This document shows, piece after piece, positions 9,694 through 19,200 of a stretch of DNA of 43,417 nucleotides; the first letter of the stretch is position 1; every line of letters begins with the position of its first letter. Position numbers and translations under genes: made by a program. Source of the DNA: Chara braunii (Eukaryota; Streptophyta; Charophyceae; Charales; Characeae); contig BFEA01000870.1 in NCBI GenBank assembly GCA_003427395.1, positions 265,078-308,494 on the forward strand, read 5' to 3'. Under the pieces are notes generated by a model. It was given only the letters and a program-made list of their open reading frames with translations, was not told the origin of the DNA and did not search any database.

Positions 9694-10090
9694 GTACGCG
9701 CTACTGAGATTAATATGCCCGTGCAGAAAGGGAAAAAAAAGGAAAAAAAAAAAAAAAGATTGGTGTGCGCGGAAAGCTATTGAAATTCTGTTGAAGCGTG
9801 TGCGAAACGCAGTTGGCCACTGTTTCCACTCCGAATATGCGTTTTCACTGTTTCTACTGACGAACAGTGCATTCGGAGATGTAATGTTTACCTGTTGACG
9901 CATGTGCGAGAAGCAGTCTATGGCCGCTGTTTTCACTATTCACTATTCTTCTTCTTCTTCCGGTGTTTACCTGTTGAGGCATGGGGGATTGTGCGCGTGA
10001 GCTGAGATGAGTACGCGCGGCTATGTATTGATGAGCTATCGAAGCGTGTACGAAAGGCAGTTGGCCACTGTTTTCACTATTCCTCTTCTT
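9694..10090 (+). repeat. Three diverged direct repeats, two running into (TTC)n
   Basis: GTGT(G/A)CGAAA(C/G)GCAG followed by TTGGCCACTGTTT occurs at about 9798 and 10044. GTTTACCTGTTGA(C/G)GCATG occurs at about 9887 and 9965. TACGCGC with nearby GAAGCGTGT recurs. The last two units each end in a TTC run. This looks like serial duplication of an element ending in a pyrimidine tail. Confidence 0.65.
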
Positions 10091-10199
10091 CTTCTTCTTC
10101 ATCTTCTTCTTCTTCTTCTTCTTCTTCTTCGTCTTCGTCTTCTGATCTTCTTCCGCCGCGTTTTCCTCCCCTTCCATTACTATTCTTCCTTCTCCTTCT

Positions 10200-10232
<33 letters not shown>

Positions 10233-11450
10233 GCCGCGTTTTCCTCCCCTTCCTCCTCCTCTGCTCCTCGTCTTACTTTTCCCTCGTCTTCCAATTCTCT
10301 CCCCCAACCTTCTTTTTCTTCGCTTTCCTTCTTCGCCTTTTGTCTTTGTCTTTTCCGGACATTCTTGTTCCACTTTTTCTTTGCTTTGTTGCATTTTTTA
10401 ACTTTGCATCCTTGTTGCTTTCTTTCCTCCTTCCCTTATATCCTCCTCCTCCTCGTCAACATCGCTCCCCCAGCCACCTCGTCCTGTTCTCTCCTCCTTC
10501 AGCCCCTCCTCCTCTTCTCTCCTCCTTCCGCCCCTCCTCTTCCCCCTCTTCCTTCCTATTTGTGCCCCCCTACTCCTTTCCTATTCACCATTCCCCCTCC
10601 CTCTTCTCCTATCACTACCACCACCACTGCTTCTTTGTCCTCAGCGGCCAGCTTCTCCTCCTGCATTGTTTTCCTCCTTCCATTGCTTATTATTACCTCT
10701 CGTCATACTGCCAGCGCTTCACCTATTTCCTCCTCCTCCTCCTCCTCCTCCTCCTTCTCCTCCTCCTCCCTCTCCTCCCTCCTCCTCCTCCCCCTCCCTC
10801 CTTTGCTTCTTTGCCTTCCTTCTGGCCTTTCAATTTGTTCATCCCCCCTTCTCTCCTAAACCCCGTCCCCTTCATTTCTTCCTCCCCTCCTCCTCCTCCT
10901 CCTCCTCCTCCTCCTCCTCCTCCTCCTACCTCCTCTTCCTCCCTCCTTTGCTTCTTTTCCTTCCTTATCGCCTTTCAATCTGTTCCTCGACTCCATTCTC
11001 ATCTAAAGCCCGTCCCTTCCATTTCTTCCCCTCCTCCTCCTCCTCCTCCTCCCTCCTTCCTCGTGTTCTCCTTCTGTTTCATTTTCTCAATGTAGATTCT
11101 TATATCAATTCTATTTATAGATTCGGTGCCATGTTTATGTCTCATGAGTCTCTTCCATTACTTGGAGATCCTTCCCATTCTCTGCATCTTCAGATTTCTA
11201 CAGAAAAAGCACACCACTCACACTCAGATGTGTGCCTCCTCCACTCTTATCCTTCCTCTTCTTCTTCATATATTTGTCATCGTCACATCATGCTACCTCT
11301 TCTTCCTTCTCTTTGTGCACTCCGTTCTACTCCCCCTTGTCCTCCGTTCGTCATTGTCAGCGTCGTGTTCGGCGGCTGCCTCCCCTCCCTCCTCCTCCTC
11401 CTCCTCCTCCTCCTCCTCCCTCCTCTCTTCCCCCTTTCATTAAAATTTAG
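10077..11450 (+). repeat. Long polypyrimidine tract (TTC, CTC, CCT repeats)
   Basis: Nearly continuous C/T on the plus strand, with a 145-base tandem duplication around CCCTCCTTTGCTTCTTT (first copy about 10790, second about 10941). The long open frames here (Ser/Pro/Leu on plus, Glu/Lys/Arg on minus) come from the compositional bias and I do not call them genes. Confidence 0.85.
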
Positions 11451-11519
11451 CACACAGGTCCTCCCCCTCCCTCCTCTGTTCCTCCGTTTGAATTCACAAC
11501 GGATGAGTTTTTTTCCAAC

Positions 11520-11870
11520 AGCTTGAATGGAGGAACAGAGGAAAGAAAGAGAGGGGAAGGGCAGGGGGGGGAGATCAAAAGAGAGGTAGGTGGCAAAAGA
11601 CGAGACGAGGCAGAGGAGAGGACGGTGGGAGAAAGGAAAAAGAAGAGCATTGAAGAAATGAGATGAAGGACCGATCAAAAATTTTCAAAACATACAAAAG
11701 AAGAGGGGGCACAGGAAAAAGAGGGGGCGGTCCTGGGATCGAACTCCAAGAAGGGCAGGAGATCAAAGAGGAAGAAGGCGAAGGAGAAATAGGTGAGGGC
11801 GACGGAATGAAGGAAACGGAAAAAAAAAAAAAAAAAAAAAAAAAGGAAGCGGACGGAAAGTGGCGAGAAC
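11520..11870 (+). repeat. Polypurine tract, left part, with repeat unit 1
   Basis: A/G-rich on the plus strand, opposite to the tract on its left. Contains unit 1 of a direct repeat (ACAGGAAAA at 11711, then GGGATCGAACTCC, AAGGGCAGGAGATCAAAGAGG), which recurs from 12150. GGGATCGAAC resembles a pol III B box. Confidence 0.65.
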
Positions 11871-12143
11871 CTAGGCTGCCAGAGTGGCCCTGGTCCACTT
11901 GCCCGGCCGGGCCAAAAAGAAATAAAAAAATAAAAAATATTTTTTATTTAAATTTTTTTTTTGAATTTGGTAAAGAATTTCGATGTGGCCCTGAGGCAAA
12001 AGTTGTTCAGTTTATTTTTCTGCATAACATAGTTTTTTTGGGGTTTTTTTTTTTTTTTTTTTTGGCTGGGACCTTCCGTATCCTTGCACGGCCGGGCCGC
12101 CTGGGAAAATAGGGTAACCCGGCCGGCCCGGCTGGTAGCCTAG
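11871..12143. mobile_element. hAT-like MITE with TIRs and 8-bp target site duplication
   Basis: Terminal inverted repeats CTAGGCTGCCAG (from 11871) and CTGGTAGCCTAG (to 12143) differ at one position. The element is flanked by the same 8 bases, GCGAGAAC, at 11863-11870 and 12144-12151. Subterminal GC-rich palindromes (CCCGGCCGGGCC on the left, GGCCGGGCCG and CCGGCCGGCCCGG on the right) and an AT-rich middle fit plant-type non-autonomous hAT elements, which make 8-bp duplications. At 273 bases there is no room for a transposase. The exact TSD shows a fairly recent insertion. A 6-bp TSD with TIRs starting CCTAGG is an alternative reading. Confidence 0.85.
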
Positions 12144-12300
12144 GCGAGAACAGGAAAAGCGGGAGAGGTCATGGGATCGAACCCCACGAAGGGCAGGAGA
12201 TCAAAGAGGAAGAAGACGAAGGAGATCAAAGAGGAAGAAGACGAAGGAGATCAAAGAGGAAGAGGGTGATGGAATGAAGGAAGCGCATGGAAAGGGGTGA
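12144..12300 (+). repeat. Repeat unit 2 (direct repeat of 11711-11830)
   Basis: ACAGGAAAA (12150), GGGATCGAACCCC and AAGGGCAGGAGATCAAAGAGG repeat unit 1. A 27-base inner segment (GGAGATCAAAGAGGAAGA type) is triplicated here but single in unit 1. The MITE sits exactly at the junction of the two units. Purine-rich sequence continues to about 12420. Confidence 0.7.
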
Positions 12301-12706
12301 ATAGCCAGAAGAAGAAAGGACGCATGGCCAGGGATAAAGGGGAGCGAGGGGAGGAGAAGAGACATGACCCGGGAAAAAAAAAAAAAAAAAAAAGGGGGAA
12401 ACATGGACAAGAACGGAAGACGGCGATGAATCCAGTCCATGGAATAGAACACACATGTAACTGTCGATGAACAGATCACACGAGTTTGAATGCTGATGAA
12501 CTCAGCTGGATATAACATTGTTATAGGATACCCTCATTTGCGAAAAAATACGGAGTAAATATATAAAACGGGGATGGTATTAGATCTGTGATGATAAAAG
12601 GGGGGGGGGGGACCACCGTTAGCCATAGCATCGCCGTTTTTTTCCTTTTCAGGAAAGGGATTACCGAATCTACCACCCACACGGTCTGTCTCAACACTTA
12701 CCCAAC

Positions 12707-13047
12707 TTCCCCCGAATAGAACGTACGGTCATTATCCCTGTACCTAGACAGAAAGCAGCCCCAATCACATGATGACCGTACGTTCTATTCGGGGGAAGAC
12801 GGCCGGATCAGCAGCGCATACTGAAAGCAGCCCCAATTACAGGCATGATGACCGTCCGTTCCATTAGGGGGAAGATGGTCAGATCAGCACACAACATATA
12901 TCTCCACCTGTCCCTCCTCTTCGCCTACATGGCGCCGACGCAAGGCTCCACTACTGCTCAACAACAGCTACCGTCTTCCGCCGTATTTGGCTCACCTTTT
13001 AGCCCACATGCAGCAGAAATGACTACGTTCTATTCGGTGGAAGAAGG
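12707..13047. repeat. Repeat family around CGTTCTATTCGGGGG, with a perfect 26-bp inverted pair
   Basis: 12707-12732 and 12772-12797 are exact reverse complements (26 of 26) around a 39-base loop. A third copy at 12848-12873 lies in the same orientation as the second with three differences, and both are preceded by AAAGCAGCCCCAAT. A shorter match lies at 13021-13047, and another at about 3549-3575. Possibly a mobile-element end. Confidence 0.75.
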
Positions 13048-13082
13048 GTACGTACGCGCTCTCATTCGTCTTCATTCTCCTC

Positions 13083-13263
13083 CACTCTCTCCATCTCAGC
13101 CTCACTCCCCAATGCCCCCTGTGCTCCCCCTTGCATCACAACCCTGGCCTTTCGTCCCCCTCCTCCGCCCCCTCCGCTCTCTCCATCTCAACCTCACTCC
13201 CCAATGCCCCCTGTGCTCCCCCTTGCATCACAACCCTGGCCTTTCGTCCCCCTCCTCCGGCCC
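13083..13263 (+). repeat. 92-bp tandem repeat cut by assembly gap
   Basis: Two units (AATGCCCCCTGTGCTCCCCC at 13111 and 13203) are nearly identical, and the second runs directly into N at 13264. The gap probably hides more units. Confidence 0.8.
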
Positions 13264-13423
13264 NNNNNNNNNNNNNNNNNNNNNNNNNNNNNNNNNNNNN
13301 NNNNNNNNNNNNNNNNNNNNNNNNNNNNNNNNNNNNNNNNNNNNNNNNNNNNNNNNNNNNNNNNNNNNNNNNNNNNNNNNNNNNNNNNNNNNNNNNNNNN
13401 NNNNNNNNNNNNNNNNNNNNNNN
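13264..13423. other. Assembly gap (160 N)
   Basis: Run of N inside a tandem repeat. Any reading frame crossing it is meaningless. Confidence 0.99.
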
Positions 13424-14294
13424 TTCCCATCTGACAGCTGCACAGCGAGGCAGATCGATCGCCGCCTTGGACAAAAAAGGTAGATAAACACGGAAGATTT
13501 TATTTATTTAGTTTTGTTGCTTTGTTACACAGAAAATTTAGATCGAAGGGTCAGCGATCATCCTGTCGAATGGATCGGTACTAGTAAATTGAATTAATTA
13601 ATGAACCAATGCGTTAATTAACAGGCATAATTTCATTCAACCAGCAAACAAACAAATGGATCTTGATTTGTTCCAACGACAAACCAGCAAAACACACAAA
13701 AAAGAACAGCATTTCCGTTGCTGAACAAATCTTGGCCTTAATCTGGCCAAAACAGGAATACAAACAAATAAAATTTTGAAAAATCTTCCATCCAACCGGC
13801 GCTAGCATCTCCCCTCACCTCACCAAGTACTTTTGCACATTCTCACGTGCGTAAACGGGCGGGCGCTGTGTCGATGAAGACGGTGAAGGGGGCAGAGAGG
13901 GTCCATCTGATCGACCATGGCGAGGCTGAAGCGGATAGAGGGGGTAATTGCAGAACTCTAGAAAATCGATGTCACCACAGCATGGTGGAGTACGGCAAGA
14001 GCATTGTTTCCATGCAGAGGGAGTTCGGCGGCCGAGACTCGGATCCGCCTGACCATCTGGGTACGCTGTGCGTCGCCAGGGTGGAGGAATTAGAGCAGGC
14101 GAAAGTCATACTACCCCCCCCCCTGCAGAGCAACAACAGGTCACTGCCCTGGGCGACTACGGTAGAGCCGGGAAAGAGCTACCCCTCCCCCCCCCGCCTT
14201 TTTCCTTCGCCGTGCTTTCTCCATGCTCGCCGGCGACAAGCAACCGGACCGTTGGCCCCCAGAATAGATCGGGCTTGAGTGAGTGTTTTGGGAA
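13424..14294. other. Region with no recognised gene
   Basis: A 143-codon plus-strand frame (13847-14278) has no family resemblance that I can see, and its end overlaps homopolymer C runs. I see no RNA gene. Confidence 0.4.
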
Positions 14295-14961
14295 AATTCG
14301 CAGCCCCAAGGCTGCGGTATAGTGGGCTTCGGGGTCTGTGTCAAGGTGTCGCATTTTTGGCGGCGGGCCACCAGGAGGCCAAGTCGGTTCTTAGGGGACA
14401 AAAAAATTTGGGGGACCGGTCCTTGCCAAAATTGCGGACTACCTACAGCTAGCTCTGGTAGAACTGGGACTTTTGGAAAAAGGAAGGACCGGTCCTCGGG
14501 TGGACGTGGACCCCAAAAAGAAGTGAGGGGCATTGGACCGGTCCTCGGGTAGAAGCGGACCCCAAAAAGAAGTGAGGGCAAGTGAACTGCAAAAGGGCCC
14601 TCAGGCCCAGGCGTTGAGGCCCGTCTTCTCAAAACAGGGAGGTCAGGCGCAACGAAACAGGTGCTTTGCAAGTGGCAACTTTGGCAATTTTCTGTGCTCG
14701 GACGAAGCCGCAGAAAACTCTGAAATTCTGAGAATCCATAGATGAGGTCGTGTTCTTTCCAGGAATAACGTTAGAACATTTTCAAAAAATCATTTAGACT
14801 GCGAAATAATTGTCACGTCGATTTGGCACATCTTCCATTTTTGTCACTCATCCATGAGTGGGCCAACTAAAAAAGTACTCCAAATTCACTGAGTTAAAAA
14901 ATCATTCCAACTGTGAAATAGATCGCGGCCGCAATTTGACCCATATTTCAATTTTGCCATT
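14295..14961 (+). repeat. Dispersed repeat, copy A
   Basis: Aligns along its length with 27164-27871: shared start TTCGCAGCCC, inner GTCTGTGTCAAGGTGTCGCA, repeated GGACCGGTCCT palindromes, and shared end CCATATTTCAATTTTGCCAT. It carries an internal tandem duplication of about 50 bases (units starting GGACCGGTCCTCGGGT at about 14485 and 14534) that the other copy lacks. It ends at a T run and then (CT)n(GT)n. Confidence 0.85.
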
Positions 14962-14967
14962 TTTTTT

Positions 14968-14971
<4 letters not shown>

Positions 14972-15056
<85 letters not shown>
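14972..15056. repeat. (CT)n(GT)n microsatellite at the 3' end of copy A
   Basis: About 35 bases of CT followed by about 48 of GT, preceded by a T run. Confidence 0.95.
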
Positions 15057-15198
15057 ACCCCAAGATGTTTTCTTTTGTTTATTTGTTTTTGTCATGTCGA
15101 ATATGATTTTTTTTTCTTTTTTTTCTTGTGTTTTCTTTTGGCTTCTAAGTTTCCCCGCTATCGAGTGTTCGTGGTTTGGGGTCTGCGACCTCCCTGTG

Positions 15199-15500
15199 TT
15201 AAACCACCAGTACTTGGCCCATACACCGACCGCGGGGTGTTGTCGCCCCGCAACTTCCGGAGGCTCGGGGTACCAGCCCTCAAAGGCTGGCGCCGCCAAC
15301 CAAAACAATTTATTTTTGTTGTGCTGGTGGGTCAGCACGAAACGACGCGCAACCCGTTTTTAGGCTCGGCATCGATACCTGGGCCAAGTACTGGTGGTTT
15401 AACTGTCGTGGTATTGTTTTTCAAGTGGGAAAGGTACTGGTGGTTTTAACCGCCGGGTATTGTTTTTCAAGTGGGGAAAGGTATTGGTGGTTTAAACTAC
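15199..15500. repeat. Motif cluster TTAAACCACCAGTAC, inverted pair and 46-bp tandem copies
   Basis: 15199-15219 and 15382-15402 are exact reverse complements (21 bases). The sequence then repeats with a period of about 46 bases (15391, 15437, 15484), each unit carrying GGTATTGTTTTTCAAGTGG and ending at the GG-TACTGGTGG motif. The same motif recurs at about 15641, 16009, 16181, 16348, 18418 and 18609 around the decayed LINE. Confidence 0.75.
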
Positions 15501-15572
15501 CAACACTTGAAAAAAAGTATGGGGCTCGTCTACGGGCGCAACTTTCAGGGTCGGGCAAACGTTGATAAATTT

Positions 15573-15970
15573 ATCATCAACCTTTGTCATGTTTCCAACC
15601 TCTCAAAGTCACAGTGAGGGGCTTGTGGCCATGTATGGGCAAGGTGCTGATGGTTTAACTTCATAGCGAGGGAATACTTCAACATTTACTGCACGTCCCA
15701 AAATCGCATTACAACACAGTTTTCAGGCAGCAGCCTCGTCATACATGGAAGGAAAAAACTCACAAAAAAGTCGATATGGACGAGCAGAATCAAGCAGGGG
15801 CAAGATCTCCTATTCCATAACCACAAGCAAAGGAGCTTAGTGAGGATCAAGAAAGACAATTCATAGCTCAATGCTCTGAGGAAGGCAACATTCTGGATGA
15901 AGTGTCTTGCGAAGGAGTGGAGATCAAGGGGAAAGAAGGGATCATCATGGTACATGACGACTTCAATTAG
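15573..15970 (+). repeat. First copy of duplicated LINE 5' segment
   Basis: Aligns with 16289-16680 (shared GTATGGGCAAGGT, CGCAGTTTTCAAGCAACAAC-like and TCAAGGGGAAAGAAGGGATC-like blocks) at an offset of about 709 bases. In one frame both copies give EDQ-RQ...EGNI...KG-EGIIMVHDDF, so the duplicated piece includes the start of an ORF1-like protein. The copies differ by substitutions and small indels. Confidence 0.7.
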
Positions 15971-16288
15971 TATTGTCGTGTAATACTAGCTTACAAACTT
16001 TTAGTAGATTAAACCACCAGTATCTTTCTCGGTTATAAATTTGAACCCAAAATAGTCTTGCACGCCGAAAAAAATGAACAGGTGTGAAACTCATTTTGGT
16101 TGGCGCCACCAGCCATTTCGGTTTAGTCCCCGTCGGCCTCCTGTGTTACCTGACACGTCTTGACAAAACAGTTGGGAAAAGTATTTGTGGTTTAAGGCAC
16201 ATGCTTGACGGACAAGTGTAATGTCAAGCCTTATCATAAGTGTTCGTGTTGCAGTGATCGTTTCCATAATTACTGCATTAAGTTTCAT

Positions 16289-19200
16289 CAGTGACCTTTG
16301 CTGTGTTTCCAAAGTCGCGGTGAGGGCTCCGTGACCGATGTATGGGCAAGGTATTGGCGGTTTAACTTCAACGCGAGGGACTACTTAAATTTTACCACAC
16401 ATCTCAATATCACATCCCAACGCAGTTTTCAAGCAACAACTTCGTCAGACATGGAAGAAAAACCTCACCAAGAAATGAAGATGGACGAGCGGGATCCAAC
16501 AGGGGCAAAATCTCCCCCTCTGCACCCAAGAGCAGAGGGCTTTGTGAGGATCAAGTCAGACAACTCACAACTCAATGCTATAAGGAAGGCAACATTTCAT
16601 AGGAAATGTTTTGCAAAGGAGTATAGATCAAGGGGAGAGAAGGGATCATCATTGTACACGACGACTTCGACCAGATCAAAGTGCATTAGTCACGGTTTTA
16701 AAAAACAATTGTTGTGGTAGTCTTCAGGGTTATGGCTCAGGCAAAGAAGTTACTCAAAAAGGTTAAAGATTATCTGATCCACATGTATCACAATGGTTGG
16801 GCGTAATACGAGATCTTTAAAGCTCTTATCTAGACTGTTTTAGCCTACGTAGCTAGGGACACCACAATCTCTATCTGGTTGGTGGACCAACAGAAGAACG
16901 AAATTGTACTTTTCAAAATTTTATACTCGCTCAGCTTTGGGTATTCTATGACTAGGATGGAGCAGAGGGAGTTCAAGAAGATTGAACTGGAGAACATTTT
17001 TTTGGCAACAACGCTGCGAGTTCCACTAGACTGAATCGTGTATACCAAGGTCGCGATCAGGAGAATCATTGGGCCCACTACAGAGGACTATCTACCAATC
17101 AGGAACAAAGCAAATTTATAACTTATGAAGCTCAAGTATGACGTCGACCCACGATACATAGATGAAATAGTGAACAAGATATGGGTACGCACTAACAACA
17201 ATGATATGTGGGAGTTGAAGATGGCATAATCTTCAATATCTTGGTATTTTTATTATGAGGAGGAATGTACCGGAAGTGATGCAGGAAACAAGTCAGACCA
17301 AGGAAATCACTCCGACAATCAACCAATATAGTCATCGATGTAGGCGGTATAAACTTTTATACCAACAACCAAGGATTAGGGCAAGCTGGTCAAGCAGGTT
17401 TCCAACCTCAAAGATTGGGGAACAAATCGAACGGGAGGAGGAGTGGGTGTCAAGGCGACCTTAAATCAACTTAATCAAGACAGTCTCGCCAATCATCCGG
17501 TAGAGAGCAAGATAGAATGATATTGAAGTCGAGCAACCTCAAAACATTCGCTTTCTTGAAGAGCAAATCCCCAGAACGTTCTCACTCATTGCACGCTACC
17601 TTAACAAATTGCTCATCGGGTTGCATATGAAATTTTCAACCTTTACCTTTGGGAAACCCCCCCAGCTCCAAGTCCAACTTGAAGAATCTTCTTTGGTCAG
17701 CTTTACGGGGGTGGCTTCCCTACGGGGAATCTTTAAGATGTCAGAAAATGAGTAGTGAACCAAATGCAAGATGGAATATTACAAGATCCCAGACGACAAG
17801 TTGGTCCAAACAACGTCACTTTGCAAGGCGGAAGGAAACTCGTACTCTATGATGCAGAGCAACAACCTCATGATCTTGTTAGCCAAGGTAGAATAGATAC
17901 AGTTAACAACGACATCATAAGGAAGGTCGTCGTTGAAGGCCGCAATACTGCAAAGTGCACTAGTACTAGGAAAAAAAGGTAGTTGACATGAGGAAGAAAA
18001 TCAAGTCTAATAAATGACGACTCACAAAACTCAGTAGCACATTCTCCAAGATTTCAGGAAGTGGATAGAGGATAAAAATGTCTCGTAACATGAGGTCGGT
18101 CACTTTCTGTAGACAACAACCTAAAGCGTTGAAAAAATGTCTTCTTTCGATTATTTGTGTCGTTATCAAATTATGCGATTCAAATTTTGGTGTGGCGATC
18201 GCCTCATAACACTATTTGTTTCCGCTCATCTCTGATTGACAAATTAATACTTCCTAACACAGTTCTTACTTTAACGAGACAACGCTTTGAGAATTTATCA
18301 CATTACAGTTAGTGCCATAAATTTCCTTGTAGAAGTTATACGTAAGTTTTCAAAATCGAAAGATTAGATAAAAGGAAGCTTTGCAAGACGTTGACATCGC
18401 ATGGAGTCTCTGCACGGTTTAAATCACTAGTACCTTTGCTGGTTGGAAAAATAGGGAGATCTCATATGGGACTCCATTTTTTTTTTTGGCCGAAATGAAA
18501 CAATGGTTGTTGATGAGATTTATCAACGATGGCCGTCGTTGGGCCCAACCCCTGACTTTTTAGGAGTTTAGAAAAAATACTCGTTTTCTCCATTTTCACA
18601 AGACTAGCGGAGGTACTAGTGGTTTAACAGAAAATAGACTTAGTCTATTACCGATCACCCTATTCACTCAAAATAGAGTTGATGGATTGGATCAGTACAA
18701 GGTCGATCAAGAGGTACGTGCAAACTTTCTCCCCAGATTGAATGAAAAATTTCCAAGCAATGGAAAACTGAACACTATCTTCCTCATGAGTGTGCCATTG
18801 CAAAAATTGTCATAGGTCTCGTCATCATAGATCCCATCAGCAGTAAGGGACCAAATAACGTTGGGAGATCCCCCACCTCCTTCTGGGGGGGACCGGATCG
18901 AGTCAACACCGATTGTTACAAGTAACAATCAACAAACTTAAGGTAGTTTTTCGTAACATATGGGTTCAAATCATGTTACTACAAAAAAACAAGTTAAACC
19001 AGAAAATGAGAGAAGAGTTTGAGACTTGGTGGAATGACCCACAACTATGGGTCCCGACTAATGGAACTAAATGCAGTGTGCACATACTAATTTATAGAAA
19101 CCTTAATGTGGTGATTTATGATTTTGAAGTGGACATTTGGAGGATATGAGTGTGGATAAAAATAAATTAGCATAACAAAGTATGGAATGTAATGACTATC

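Noticed and set aside
10007-11526. Open frames of 362 and 286 codons in the pyrimidine-rich tract
   Set aside because: Ser/Pro/Leu/Phe runs follow from C/T-only sequence, and several frames are open at once, so there is no coding signal.
13136-13487. Frames across the 160-N gap
   Set aside because: Artefact of N and of a tandem repeat.
15321-15345. Hairpin GTGCTG/CAGCAC followed by GAAAC as another hammerhead
   Set aside because: No CTGANGA box before the stem and no stem III or cleavage triplet in place, so I take it as a chance match.
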